DNA of 64,000 bases from Kitasatospora cinereorecta (GTDB lineage Bacteria; Actinomycetota; Actinomycetes; Streptomycetales; Streptomycetaceae): the NCBI RefSeq assembly GCF_024172095.1, contig NZ_JAMZDX010000001.1, positions 710,001 to 774,000 of the forward strand. The letters run 5' to 3'. Below are positions 44,212 to 55,558 of the stretch, in pieces; the first letter of the stretch is position 1; each line of letters begins with the position of its first letter. The notes below the pieces were generated by a model. It saw only the letters and a program-made list of their open reading frames with translations, was not told where the DNA came from and did no database searches. Made by a program: the position numbers and the translations under genes.

Positions 44212-45023
44212 TCGGCGCCAGCCGTGAGGCGCTGGCCGCCGGCCGCGAGAACCTCGAGAGCCTGACCGACAACACCTCGGTGGACGCGGCCAAGCTCGCC
44301 GAGGAACTCGCCGCGGTCACCGTGCTGCTGGACCGCGAGGTCTCGCTGCGCCGGGTGCTGACCGACCCGTCCCGGTCGGGCCAGGACAAGGCCCAGCTGG
44401 CCGGCTCGCTGCTGTCCGGCCAGGTCTCCGGCGAGACCGTCGACCTGGTCTCCGGCCTGGTCCGCTCCCGCTGGTCGGGCGCGCGTGACCTGGTCGACGC
44501 GGTCGAGGAGCTCGGCGCCTACGCCGAGGTCATCGCCGCCGACAAGGCCGGCTCGCTGGACGACCTCGAGGACGAGCTGTTCCGGTTCGGCCGCGTGGTC
44601 GCCGGCTCGCACGAGCTGCGCGCCGCGCTCACCGAGCCGAAGGCCGGCACCGCCGCCAAGGCGGAGCTGATCAAGAAGCTGCTCGGCGGCCGCGCCAACG
44701 CGGGCACCGTCCGCCTGGTCACCGCCCTGGTCACCAACCCGCGTGGCCGTAGCCTGGAAGGCGGCCTGGAGTCCTACTCCAAGCTCGCCGCCGCCCGTCG
44801 CGGGCGCGTGGTGGCCCTGGTCACCACCGCGATCCCGCTCTCGGACCGGCAGAAGGAGCGGCTCGCCGCCGCCCTGGCCGGCCTCTACGGGCGCCAGGTG
44901 CACCTGAACATCGACGTGGACCCCGCGGTCCAGGGCGGTGTGCGGGTGCAGATCGGTGACGAGATCATCGACGGCACCGTCGCGAGCCGCCTCGAGGGCG
45001 CTCGCCAGGGCCTCGAAGGCTGA
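44208..45023 (+). CDS. atpH: F1Fo ATP synthase subunit delta
   Basis: 271 residues against about 177 in E. coli, GTG 44208 overlapping the atpF stop. Connects the b stalk to the top of F1. The extra roughly 90 residues are usual in actinobacteria. The family signature is at the C-terminus: ARRGRVVALVTTAIPLSDRQKERL, then HLNIDVDPAVQGGVRVQIGDEIIDGTV and SRLEGARQGL. A 155-base gap containing overlapping hairpins separates it from atpA. Confidence 0.95.
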   Translation: MIGASREALAAGRENLESLTDNTSVDAAKLAEELAAVTVLLDREVSLRRVLTDPSRSGQDKAQLAGSLLSGQVSGETVDLVSGLVRSRWSGARDLVDAVEELGAYAEVIAADKAGSLDDLEDELFRFGRVVAGSHELRAALTEPKAGTAAKAELIKKLLGGRANAGTVRLVTALVTNPRGRSLEGGLESYSKLAAARRGRVVALVTTAIPLSDRQKERLAAALAGLYGRQVHLNIDVDPAVQGGVRVQIGDEIIDGTVASRLEGARQGLEG

Positions 45024-45057
45024 GCACCAAGCACCATCCGACCCTCGGTCGGGCGTC

Positions 45058-45098
45058 GGTTCACACCGAGTGAACCGGCAAAACGTACGGCCGGTTCA
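45058..45098 (+). other. two mutually exclusive hairpins between atpH and atpA
   Basis: GGTTCA (45058-45063) can pair with TGAACC (45071-45076) over a 7-base loop. The same TGAACCGGC (45071-45079) can pair instead with GCCGGTTCA (45090-45098), a perfect 9-bp stem over a 10-base loop. Upstream CCGAC-CCTC-GGTCGG is a third small stem. Possible control of atpA expression or RNA processing; not known from literature that I can cite. Confidence 0.5.
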
Positions 45099-45178
45099 CC
45101 CGACCCGGCCGAGAGTCGAGTACTTGCGGCCCTCAATGGCGGGCCGAGGATCGCAAACTAGGAGAGCAGGGAAGCCTG

Positions 45179-46753
45179 ATGGCGGAGCTTACGATCCGTC
45201 CGGAGGAGATCCGGGACGCGCTGGCCGACTTTGTCCAGTCGTACCAGCCGGACGCGGCCTCGCGTGAAGAGGTCGGCACGGTCACCGAGGCCATGGACGG
45301 CATTGCCAAGGTCGAGGGTCTGCCCTCGGTCATGGCCAACGAGCTGCTGAAGTTCGAGGACGGCACCCTCGGCCTCGCGCTGAACCTCGACACCCGCGAG
45401 ATCGGTGTCGTCGTCCTCGGTGAGTTCTCGGGCATCGAGGAGGGCCAGACGGTGCAGCGCACCGGCGAGGTCCTCTCCGTCCCGGTCGGCGACGGCTACC
45501 TCGGCCGCGTCGTGGACCCGCTGGGCAACCCGATCGACGGCCTGGGCGACATCGCCACCACCGGCCGCCGCGCCCTGGAGCTGCAGGCCCCCGGCGTCAT
45601 GGTCCGCAAGTCGGTCCACGAGCCGATGCAGACCGGCATCAAGGCCATCGACGCGATGACCCCGATCGGCCGCGGCCAGCGCCAGCTGATCATCGGCGAC
45701 CGCCAGACCGGCAAGACCGCCGTCGCGATCGACACCATCATCAACCAGCGTGACAACTGGCGCTCGGGCGACCCGAAGAAGCAGGTCCGCTGCATCTACG
45801 TCGCCGTGGGCCAGAAGGGCTCCACCATCGCGTCCGTCCGCGGCGCCCTGGAGGAGGCCGGCGCGCTGGAGTACACCACCATCGTGGCTGCTCCCGCCTC
45901 CGACCCGGCCGGCTTCAAGTACCTCGCCCCGTACACCGGCTCGGCCATCGGCCAGGAGTGGATGTACGACGGCAAGCACGTCCTGATCATCTTCGACGAC
46001 CTGTCGAAGCAGGCCGAGGCCTACCGCTCCGTCTCCCTGCTGCTCCGCCGCCCGCCGGGCCGCGAGGCCTACCCGGGTGACGTCTTCTACCTGCACTCCC
46101 GCCTGCTGGAGCGCTGCGCGAAGCTCTCCGACGAGCTGGGCGCCGGCTCGATGACCGGTCTGCCGATCATCGAGACCAAGGCCAACGACGTCTCGGCGTA
46201 CATCCCGACCAACGTCATCTCCATCACCGACGGCCAGTGCTTCCTGGAGTCCGACCTGTTCAACGCCGGCATCCGCCCGGCCGTGAACGTCGGTATCTCG
46301 GTCTCCCGCGTCGGTGGCTCCGCCCAGATCAAGGCCATGAAGTCGGTCGCCGGCCGCCTGCGCCTGGACCTGGCCCAGTACCGTGAGCTGGAGGCGTTCG
46401 CCGCCTTCGGTTCCGACCTGGACCCGGCCTCCAAGGCCCAGCTGGAGCGCGGTGCGCGCATGGTCGAGCTGCTGAAGCAGGGCCAGTACCAGCCGTTCCC
46501 CGTCGAGGAGCAGGTCGTCTCCATCTGGGCCGGCACCACCGGCAAGCTGGACGACGTCCCGGTCGCCGAGATCCGTCGCTTCGAGCGCGAGTTCCTCGAC
46601 CACCTGCGCCTGGAGCACAAGGGCATCCTCGCCGGCATCGTCGAGACCCAGAAGCTCGAGGACGGCACCATCGACGCGCTGACCAGCGCGATCGAGGGCT
46701 TCAAGCAGGGCTTCACCACGGCTGACGGCAAGCTCCTGTCCGAGCAGGCCTGA
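45179..46753 (+). CDS. atpA: F1Fo ATP synthase subunit alpha
   Basis: 524 residues, ATG 45179 with AGGAGAGCAGGGA upstream. Non-catalytic nucleotide-binding subunit of F1. P-loop [13 protein letters not shown], then [39 protein letters not shown], the arginine-finger region [21 protein letters not shown], and the alpha/beta signature. N-terminal beta-barrel and C-terminal helical domains are intact. Confidence 0.97.
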   Translation: MAELTIRPEEIRDALADFVQSYQPDAASREEVGTVTEAMDGIAKVEGLPSVMANELLKFEDGTLGLALNLDTREIGVVVLGEFSGIEEGQTVQRTGEVLSVPVGDGYLGRVVDPLGNPIDGLGDIATTGRRALELQAPGVMVRKSVHEPMQTGIKAIDAMTPIGRGQRQLIIGDRQTGKTAVAIDTIINQRDNWRSGDPKKQVRCIYVAVGQKGSTIASVRGALEEAGALEYTTIVAAPASDPAGFKYLAPYTGSAIGQEWMYDGKHVLIIFDDLSKQAEAYRSVSLLLRRPPGREAYPGDVFYLHSRLLERCAKLSDELGAGSMTGLPIIETKANDVSAYIPTNVISITDGQCFLESDLFNAGIRPAVNVGISVSRVGGSAQIKAMKSVAGRLRLDLAQYRELEAFAAFGSDLDPASKAQLERGARMVELLKQGQYQPFPVEEQVVSIWAGTTGKLDDVPVAEIRRFEREFLDHLRLEHKGILAGIVETQKLEDGTIDALTSAIEGFKQGFTTADGKLLSEQA

Positions 46754-46785
46754 GTCCGGTAACGAGGGAAAGGACGTAACGACCC

Positions 46786-49148
<2,363 letters not shown>

Positions 49149-49177
49149 TCGCCCGGCCGGCTGACGGCTGACCGAAC

Positions 49178-49221
49178 CGTTGAGGGGTGGTCCCCGGCAC
49201 CTGGGGGCCACCCCTCACGGT
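49178..49221 (+). other. stable hairpin between atpD and atpC
   Basis: Arms 49178-49196 and 49204-49221 form about 18 pairs (GAGGGGTGG with CCACCCCTC at the core) over a 7-base loop. No T-run. In a 206-base gap inside an operon, it is likely to lower atpC readthrough or protect the upstream mRNA 3' end; that is inference. Confidence 0.6.
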
Positions 49222-49354
49222 CAGGTACGGCTGTGATCCCGGTCATTTCCGAGCCCTTGGTTTCATTCCGGGGGCACGGGCCCGTTATTCTTACCGAAAC
49301 TGTCGAGAAATTGGCGCCAGTGTCGATGTCTCGGCAAGAGCCTAGGAGCCCACG

Positions 49355-49738
49355 TTGGCTGAGCTGCACGTCGAGCTGGTCGCAGCCGACCGCAAGGTGT
49401 GGTCCGGTGCGGCCACCATCGTTGTCGCCCGTACGGCCTCCGGTGACACCGGCATCATGCCGGGCCACACCCCGGTGCTGAGCGTGCTGGAGACCGGTCC
49501 GGTCACCATCCGCACCACCGATGGCGGCACCGTCATCGCCGCGGTGCACGGCGGCTTCATCTCCTTCGCCGACAACAAGCTCTCGATCCTCGCCGAGATC
49601 GCCGAGCTGGCGGACGAGATCGACGTCGCGCGCGCCGAGCGGGCGCTCGAGCTGGCCCAGTCCGAGCTCGACGCGCACGCCGAGCGTCGCGCCGAGGTTC
49701 GCCTGCTGGCCGTCCGCGGCCTCAAGGCGCACGTCTGA
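49355..49738 (+). CDS. atpC: F1Fo ATP synthase subunit epsilon
   Basis: 127 residues, TTG start at 49355, six bases after TAGGAG. N-terminal beta-sandwich (AELHVELVAADRKVWSGAATIVVARTASGDTGIMPGHTPVLSVL) and a C-terminal helical hairpin (ISFADNKLSILAEIAELADEIDVARAERALELAQSELDAH) that can inhibit ATP hydrolysis. Last gene of the operon, with its own terminator. Confidence 0.96.
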   Translation: MAELHVELVAADRKVWSGAATIVVARTASGDTGIMPGHTPVLSVLETGPVTIRTTDGGTVIAAVHGGFISFADNKLSILAEIAELADEIDVARAERALELAQSELDAHAERRAEVRLLAVRGLKAHV

Positions 49739-49750
49739 GCGTAGCTTCAC

Positions 49751-49792
49751 CGACGGTCCCGGGGACGCGTGAGCGTGACCCCGGGACTGTCG
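49751..49792 (+). terminator. terminator of the atp operon
   Basis: CGACGGTCCCGGGG (49751-49764) pairs with CCCCGGGACTGTCG (49779-49792) with one G-T pair, 14 bases after the atpC stop. Confidence 0.8.
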
Positions 49793-49875
49793 TATCAGTT
49801 GGTAGGACAGTGCGGTCGCCTCGGTCGTCGAGACGGTCGGCAACGGGGATGAAGGTAGCGAGGAGGTCGGTGAGC

Positions 49876-50376
49876 ATGGTCCTCGCCCTTGTGGTGTGCG
49901 CGGTGGTCGTCGCCGTCGGCGTGGCCGGGTTGGTCGGATTCGCCGTACGACGCCGCCTCATCCAGCGCGTCGGCGGGACCTTCGACTGTTCCCTCCGCCT
50001 CAAAATGCCCGCCGACGCGTCCACGCAGCCCGACCTCGACGAGCACGGACAGCCCACCTCCGCCCCGGTCCCGGTGACCGACGGCAAGGGGTGGGTTTTT
50101 GGTATCGGGCGGTACAGCGGCGACTCCATCGAGTGGTTCCGGGTCTTCTCGTACGCGCCCCGCCCGCGACGCACCCTGCCCCGCACCGACATCGAGGTGC
50201 TCGGCCGCCGCTACCCCGAGGGCCAGGAAGAGCTCGCCCTGCTCTCCGGCTCCGTCGTCCTGCGCTGCCTCCACCACGGCGCCCCCCTCGAGCTCGCCAT
50301 GAGCGAGGACGCCCTCACCGGCTTCCTCGCCTGGCTCGAAGCCGCACCCCCCGGCCAGCGCGTCAACGTCGCCTGA
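49876..50376 (+). CDS. DUF2550 family membrane-anchored protein
   Basis: 166 residues from ATG 49876 (AGGAGG nine bases upstream; GTG 49870 and ATG 49849 are alternatives). One N-terminal helix MVLALVVCAVVVAVGVAGLVGFAV, then RRRLIQRVGGTFDCSLR, the DUF2550 opening, and WVFGIGRYSGDSIEWFRVFSYAPRPRRTLPR. The family is actinobacterial, lies beside the atp operon in many genomes and has no assigned function. Confidence 0.9.
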   Translation: MVLALVVCAVVVAVGVAGLVGFAVRRRLIQRVGGTFDCSLRLKMPADASTQPDLDEHGQPTSAPVPVTDGKGWVFGIGRYSGDSIEWFRVFSYAPRPRRTLPRTDIEVLGRRYPEGQEELALLSGSVVLRCLHHGAPLELAMSEDALTGFLAWLEAAPPGQRVNVA

Positions 50377-50482
50377 CCCGATCACCCGTTCCGGTGGTTC
50401 GCCTGTGAACCACCGCCGCCCGCCTGGCTCGTTGTGCAGACTCGCCTCGGCCGTTCAAACTGGCGGAGGAGGTGGGTTCCGC

Positions 50483-51112
50483 ATGACCGCTCTGGCCCAT
50501 GAGGCAGATCTCGACTTCGAAGACGCTCCCGACCTCGACGAGGTGCTGTGGCAGGCGTGGAAAACCCTCGAACTCCCCGAAGGCTTCCGAGCCGAGATCG
50601 TGGAGGGGTGCATCGAGGTGTCACCGACTGGCGGAGGCGAGCACGCGCTGGTCGCCAACATGCTGCGGCGAGAACTGGACCGGTTCCTGTCGGGGGGAGA
50701 GGCAGCGGCCTACCAGGACACCAATGCGATCTTCGGGCGCAAGGTTTGGATCCCGGATGTGCTCGTCACCGCCGCTGACCTGCGCTCGGTACTCGATGGC
50801 GACAGGCTCGGCGCGTTGGCCGAGCACATCGGGCTGATGGCCGAGGTGGTCTCTCCCGGACACGACGCTCGCAAGCGCGACCTGGTGCGCAAGCGCCGGG
50901 CGTACGCGCGGGCCGGTGTCCCGGTGTACGTGATCATCGACGACTTCGACGGGGTGGGGCACGTGACGGTGCTGTCCGCGCCGAACGCCGAGAAGGCGAG
51001 CTACGAGGCCGAGGTGCGGATGCCGTACGGGACGGAGGTCGTCGTGCCGGACGGGCCGGCGAAGGGGTTTGTGATCGGCGTCGCAATCACGGGTGAGCCG
51101 CGCGGGGCGTGA
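50483..51112 (+). CDS. Uma2 family endonuclease
   Basis: 209 residues, ATG 50483 with GGAGGAGG upstream. Restriction-endonuclease-like fold: FRAEIVEGCIEVSPTGGGEHA, then the PD-(D/E)XK core VWIPDVLV, GLMAEVVSPGHDARKRDLVRKRRAYARAGVPVYVIID. Uma2 proteins are abundant in streptomycetes and cyanobacteria; their cellular role is not established. Slightly less biased codon use than the neighbours. It ends 13 bases before the adenosyltransferase. Confidence 0.9.
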   Translation: MTALAHEADLDFEDAPDLDEVLWQAWKTLELPEGFRAEIVEGCIEVSPTGGGEHALVANMLRRELDRFLSGGEAAAYQDTNAIFGRKVWIPDVLVTAADLRSVLDGDRLGALAEHIGLMAEVVSPGHDARKRDLVRKRRAYARAGVPVYVIIDDFDGVGHVTVLSAPNAEKASYEAEVRMPYGTEVVVPDGPAKGFVIGVAITGEPRGA

Positions 51113-51125
51113 GTACGCTGCGGGC

Positions 51126-51698
51126 ATGGTGAATCTGACGCGTATCTACACCCGGACCGGGGACGACGGCACGACGGCGCTGGGCGACATGAGCCGGACG
51201 ACCAAGACCGACCCGCGACTGATCGCCTATGCGGACACCAACGAGGCCAATGCCGCGCTGGGTGTCGCGATCGCGGCGGGCGGGCTGCCGGAGGACGTCT
51301 CGGTGGTGCTGACCCGGATCCAGAACGACCTCTTCGATGTGGGCGCGGACCTGGCGACGCCGGTGGTGGAGAACCCGGAGTACCCGCCGCTGCGGGTGGT
51401 GCAGTCGTACATCGACCGGCTCGAGGCGGACTGCGACCACTACCTGGCGTCGCTGGAGAAGCTCCGCAGCTTCATCCTGCCGGGCGGCACCGCCGGTGCG
51501 GCCTACCTGCACCTGGCGTGCACGGTGGTCCGCCGGGCCGAGCGCGCCACCTGGGCGGCGATCGAGACGCACGGCGACACCGTCAACCCGCTGACCGCGA
51601 AGTACCTGAACCGCCTCTCCGACCTGCTGTTCATCCTGGCCCGGACGGCCAACAAGGAGCGCGGCGACGTCCTGTGGGTGCCCGGCGAGAACCGCTAG
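51126..51698 (+). CDS. cob(I)yrinic acid a,c-diamide adenosyltransferase, PduO type
   Basis: 190 residues, ATG 51126. Transfers the adenosyl group of ATP to Co(I) corrinoid to give coenzyme B12. N-terminal ATP-binding IYTRTGDDGTTALGDMSRTTKTDPR, then LPGGTAGAAYLHLACTVVRRAERATWA and YLNRLSDLLFILARTANKERGDVLW, all PduO-type. Serves B12-dependent enzymes such as methylmalonyl-CoA mutase. Convergent with the next gene, with only three bases between stops. Confidence 0.95.
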   Translation: MVNLTRIYTRTGDDGTTALGDMSRTTKTDPRLIAYADTNEANAALGVAIAAGGLPEDVSVVLTRIQNDLFDVGADLATPVVENPEYPPLRVVQSYIDRLEADCDHYLASLEKLRSFILPGGTAGAAYLHLACTVVRRAERATWAAIETHGDTVNPLTAKYLNRLSDLLFILARTANKERGDVLWVPGENR

Positions 51699-51701
51699 GA
51701 C

Positions 51702-52235
51702 CTACGCCTTCGGGCGCTTGGGGAAGAGCGTGTAGCTGGCGGCGATCGCCAGGTTGATGCCGGCGACCAGGGCCATCCGCGGGTACCAGGGGTCGAGGCC
51801 GGCGGTGCGGGCCGGGGCGTCGACCAGCCACTGGATGGCGGCGATCAGGGCGACGGTGATGGCGCAGGCCAGCGTGGTGAGGCCGGCGACGGTCCACTCA
51901 TGGGCGGCGCGGGGCCGCCCGTAGCGCGGGGCGCGGGGCGGCTTCGGGCCGCCGGCGAGGCGGTGGGCGGCGTGGGCGTCGGCGCGGGTGACCAGGCGGT
52001 GGCCGAAGACGACGGTGAAGCCGACGTACGAGGCGGCGAGGCCGTGGGTCCAGTCGGCGGTCGCGCCGGCGCGCAGGTCGGCGACGGTGGCGACGAGGAC
52101 GGCGAGGTCGACCGCGGGCAGCAGCAGGAGCAGGGCGGCGCCGACCCGCCGCCACTTCAGCAGGTAGCGGGCGGCCAGTCCGAGCGCGAGGACGACCCAG
52201 AAGCCGACCTCTCCGGCGACGATCAGGGAGACCAT
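51702..52235 (-). CDS. integral membrane protein, function unknown
   Basis: 177 residues, ATG 52235. About five membrane segments (EVGFWVVLALGLAARYLL, VGAALLLLLPAVDLAVLVAT, the central SYVGFTVVFGHRLV, VAGLTTLACAITVALIAAIQWL and MALVAGINLAIAASYTLF) with a hydrophilic PKPPRAPRYGRPR loop. A conserved actinomycete membrane protein; no transporter or enzyme motif. Divergent from the histidine kinase 131 bases away. Confidence 0.8.
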   Translation of the reverse strand: MVSLIVAGEVGFWVVLALGLAARYLLKWRRVGAALLLLLPAVDLAVLVATVADLRAGATADWTHGLAASYVGFTVVFGHRLVTRADAHAAHRLAGGPKPPRAPRYGRPRAAHEWTVAGLTTLACAITVALIAAIQWLVDAPARTAGLDPWYPRMALVAGINLAIAASYTLFPKRPKA

Positions 52236-52366
52236 GGCTCCGATCGTGCCGGGAGCGGGGGCGCGGGTCGTCGTCCGCGGCGGCGGACCGGGGTGCGACC
52301 TTCGATGTACGGCGGCTCGTTCCCGGGGTCGGTCCGGCCCGGGGCGACGGATGGTGGGATGGGGGA

Positions 52367-53548
52367 ATGACGCTCTCCCCCCGGCAGCAGGACCTGGCGA
52401 TCGCGCTGGCCGGTCTGCTCGCCGGCCTGCTGCTGGTGTCGGTCGGCGCCTACGACCGGAACGAGGACGTGCCGGCGTGGCTGGCGATGGTGCCGGTGGT
52501 GGTGATGGCGGGGCTGGAGGTGATGCGGCGCTCGCACACCGTGTGGACGGTCAGCGTCGGCGGGGTGGTGTTCGGCGTCGGGGTGTTCTACGGCTCGGTG
52601 CTGGCCATGGTGGTGATGTACACGGACCTGCTGTACGCGGGCGTGCTGTACGGGCGGCCGCGGATGGGCAAGGTGCTGCACCTGACCGGCGGCGCCACCA
52701 CGCTGGTGCTCTCCAGCCTGACGCTGCTCTACGCGGACGTGCCGAACGCGCTGGTGGTGGCGGGCTTCTGCGGTCTGATCTTCATCGCGCCGGTGTGGAC
52801 GGCCGACCTGGTGCGCCGCCACCGGGACCGGGCCGAGACGGAGCGGCTGCGCGCCGAGCAGACCGCGCTGCTGGCGGAGCTGGACCGGCGCGGCGCGGTG
52901 GTGGCGGAGCGGGCCCGGATGGCCCGCGAGCTGCACGACGTGATCGCCAACCACCTGTCGGCGATCGCGATCCACGCCACCGGCGCGCAGTCGGTGGCCC
53001 GGCGGCAGGAGCGGACGGCGGACGATCCGCTGGTGGAGGCGCTGGCGGTGATCCGGGAGAACAGCGTGCAGGGGCTGGCCGAGATGCGCCGGATGATCGG
53101 CCTGCTGCGCGAGGACAGCCCGGAGGGCCCGTACGCGGCGCCGCGGCTGGACGCCCTGGACACCCTGCTGGCGCAGGCCCGGACGACGGGTCGGGGCGCC
53201 GGGCTGGCCTTCGAGGCGTACGAGGAGGGCGAGCGTGGCGAGCTGCCGGCGCCGGTGGAACTGGCCGCCTACCGGATCGTCCAGGAGTCGCTGACCAACG
53301 CGCTCAAGCACGCCGCGCCGGGCACGGTGCGGCTGCGCATCGGATACCGTCCGGACGAGGTGGAGATCACCGCGGAGAGCCCGCACCGGGAGGGGCAGGG
53401 CCGGAAGCTGCAGGGAGCGGGGGCGGGACTGGTGGGCATGGGGGAGCGGGCGCAGCTGCTCGGCGGCAGCTTCACGGCCGGGCCGGCGGACGGGTTGTGG
53501 CGGGTGCGGGCGGTGCTGCCGCGCGAGGCGAAGGGGGAGCAGCCGTGA
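52367..53548 (+). CDS. sensor histidine kinase (DesK/NarX type)
   Basis: 393 residues, ATG 52367. Residues 10-140 hold four to five membrane helices forming a small sensor. The dimerisation helix carries the phosphoacceptor His in RARMARELHDVIANHLSAIAIHA (HisKA_3). The HATPase domain shows the N-box QESLTNALKHA and the G-box GAGLVGMGERAQLLGG. Signal unknown. The stop overlaps the start of the cognate regulator. Confidence 0.94.
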   Translation: MTLSPRQQDLAIALAGLLAGLLLVSVGAYDRNEDVPAWLAMVPVVVMAGLEVMRRSHTVWTVSVGGVVFGVGVFYGSVLAMVVMYTDLLYAGVLYGRPRMGKVLHLTGGATTLVLSSLTLLYADVPNALVVAGFCGLIFIAPVWTADLVRRHRDRAETERLRAEQTALLAELDRRGAVVAERARMARELHDVIANHLSAIAIHATGAQSVARRQERTADDPLVEALAVIRENSVQGLAEMRRMIGLLREDSPEGPYAAPRLDALDTLLAQARTTGRGAGLAFEAYEEGERGELPAPVELAAYRIVQESLTNALKHAAPGTVRLRIGYRPDEVEITAESPHREGQGRKLQGAGAGLVGMGERAQLLGGSFTAGPADGLWRVRAVLPREAKGEQP

Positions 53549-54189
53549 TCCGGGTGCTGGTGGCGGAGGACCAGGCGGCCGTCCGGGCGGCGCTGGTGAT
53601 GATCCTGCGGTCGGAGCCGGGCCTGGACGTGGTGGGGGAGGCCGCGGACGGCGAGGAGGCGGTGCGCCTGGCCCTGGAGCTGCGGCCGGACGTGGTGCTG
53701 ATGGATGTTCAGATGCCCCGGCTGGACGGGGTGGCGGCGACCCGGCAGGTGGTGGCGGCCGGGGCGGCGCAGGTGCTGGTGCTGACCACCTTCGACCTGG
53801 ACGAGTACGTGTGGGGGGCGCTGCGGGCGGGGGCGGCCGGCTTCCTGCTGAAGGACCTGGAGGCGGACGCGCTGGTGGAGGGGATCCGGACGGTCGCCCG
53901 CGGGGACGGCATGCTGGCCCCCTCGGTGACCCGCCGGCTGATCTCCTCCTTCGCCCGTCCGGAGCAGGCCCCGCCGCCGCACGACCTGGCCGGGCTCACG
54001 CCGCGGGAGCGGGAGGTGCTGGGCTGCCTCGGTGCGGGCCTGTCCAACGGGGAGATCGCCGCCCGGCTGGACATGGCGGAGGCCACCACCAAGACCCACG
54101 TCAGTCGGATCCTGGCCAAGCTGGCGCTGCGCAGCCGGGTGCAGGCGGCGATCCTGGCGCAGGAGCTCGGCGTACGCCCACCCGACTGA
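53545..54189 (+). CDS. NarL/LuxR-type response regulator
   Basis: 214 residues, GTG 53545 overlapping the kinase stop. Receiver with acidic patch VLVAEDQAAVR, phosphoacceptor Asp in DVVLMDVQMPRLDG and Lys in FLLKDLEADALVEGI. The C-terminal LuxR helix-turn-helix is LTPREREVLGCLGAGLSNGEIAARLDMAEATTKTHVSRILAKLAL. It forms a two-component system with the upstream kinase; targets are unknown, and the divergent membrane gene is one candidate. Confidence 0.95.
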   Translation: MIRVLVAEDQAAVRAALVMILRSEPGLDVVGEAADGEEAVRLALELRPDVVLMDVQMPRLDGVAATRQVVAAGAAQVLVLTTFDLDEYVWGALRAGAAGFLLKDLEADALVEGIRTVARGDGMLAPSVTRRLISSFARPEQAPPPHDLAGLTPREREVLGCLGAGLSNGEIAARLDMAEATTKTHVSRILAKLALRSRVQAAILAQELGVRPPD

Positions 54190-54332
54190 CCGTCAGGTGA
54201 CGACGCAGATCACACCGCCGAATGGCACCACGCGGGCGCTTCGGGCACTAAAGTCCCGTGCACGAGCGGCGCGGCTCCGGGGGTGACCCCTGCCCGGGGC
54301 CGCATTTCGGACGGCACTCGGGAGACCCAGTC

Positions 54333-55199
54333 ATGAGCAACGCAGCCCCCCAGCAGATCGCCGTGGTCGGTGCCGGCCTCATGGGCGCGGGCATCGCCCA
54401 GGTGTCGGCGCAGGCGGGCCACGCCGTGGTGCTGCGGGACGTGACCGACGCCGCCCTGCAGCGCGGCCTGGACGGCATCAAGGCCTCGTACGACAAGTTC
54501 GTGGCCAAGGGGAAGCTGACCGCCGAGGACGCGGCGGCGGCGCTGGGCCGGATCACCACCACCACCGACCTGGGCGCGGTCTCCGAGGCCGACATCGTGA
54601 TCGAGGCCGTCTTCGAGAAGCTCGAGGTCAAGGAGGGCGTCTTCCGCGAGCTCGACAAGCTGGCGAAGGACGGTGCGGTGCTGGGCTCCAACACCTCCGC
54701 CATCCCGATCACCCGGATCGCCGCGGTCACCGAGCGCCCGGAGTCCGTGGTCGGTGTGCACTTCTTCTCGCCGGTGCCGCTGATGAAGCTGGTCGAGCTG
54801 GTCCGCGGCTACAAGACCAGCGACGAGACGCTGGCCCGCGCCCGCGCCTTCGCCGAGGGCGTCGGCAAGGAGGTCGTGGTGGTCAACCGCGACGTGGCCG
54901 GCTTCGTCACCACCCGCCTGATCACCGCGCTGGTGGTCGAGGCGGCCAAGCTGTACGAGTCGGGCGTGGCCTCGGCCGAGGACATCGACACCGCCTGCCG
55001 ACTGGGCTTCGGTCACCCGATGGGCCCGCTGCAGACCGCCGACCTGACCGGGGTGGACATCCTGCTGCACGCCGCGCGCAACATCTACGCGGAGACCCAG
55101 GACGAGAAGTTCGCCGCCCCGGAGGTCATGGCCCGCATGGTCACCGCCGGCGACCTCGGCCGCAAGAGCGGCCGCGGCTTCTACGGCTACGAGGGCTGA
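54333..55199 (+). CDS. 3-hydroxybutyryl-CoA dehydrogenase
   Basis: 288 residues, ATG 54333 with GGGAGA upstream. Oxidises (S)-3-hydroxybutyryl-CoA or reduces acetoacetyl-CoA with NAD(P). Rossmann motif IAVVGAGLMGAGIAQVSAQAGH, catalytic His in VGVHFFSPVPLMKLVELVRG, the Ser/Asn positions in LGSNTSAIPITRIA, and the C-terminal dimer domain DVAGFVTTRLITALVVEAAKLYESGVAS. Feeds fatty-acid or butyrate-type metabolism and polyketide precursor supply. Monocistronic, with a hairpin after it. Confidence 0.94.
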   Translation: MSNAAPQQIAVVGAGLMGAGIAQVSAQAGHAVVLRDVTDAALQRGLDGIKASYDKFVAKGKLTAEDAAAALGRITTTTDLGAVSEADIVIEAVFEKLEVKEGVFRELDKLAKDGAVLGSNTSAIPITRIAAVTERPESVVGVHFFSPVPLMKLVELVRGYKTSDETLARARAFAEGVGKEVVVVNRDVAGFVTTRLITALVVEAAKLYESGVASAEDIDTACRLGFGHPMGPLQTADLTGVDILLHAARNIYAETQDEKFAAPEVMARMVTAGDLGRKSGRGFYGYEG

Positions 55200-55558
55200 G
55201 CGGCTCGTCCGTGTCCGTCCGTGTCCGGGTGGTGGACGCGCCGTCCGTCACCCGGACGCCCGCCCGGGCGGCCGCCGGCCGGGTGAGTTTGCTCACGGTC
55301 ACGCCCCGGACGGGTGATTTGGGCGGGAATCGAGCGTGGGTATGGGCACTTCCTGCGTATATTCCCTCGGACGGGTGAAGTTGGTTCAGAGTCCGCCGGG
55401 TGGCAGCAACCTGCGGAGATGGTTCACCGTCAGATGAGGGGGGGCAGGGCCGTTCGGCGGGCCCGGCCGCGCGTGACGCGGCACCGCGCCGGGACGGGTG
55501 ACTCCCGCCCGAGCAGGATCCCCGGAACACCCGGCAGACGGCCGAGGAGGAGGACAGC
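55200..55558. other. intergenic region with terminator hairpin
   Basis: 359 bases without a gene. GTCCGGGTG (55223-55231) pairs with CACCCGGAC (55249-55257), a likely terminator of the dehydrogenase gene. GGGTGAT and GGGTAT elements near 55310-55350 resemble -10 boxes of SigB-like promoters, but no matching -35 is correctly placed. Confidence 0.5.
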
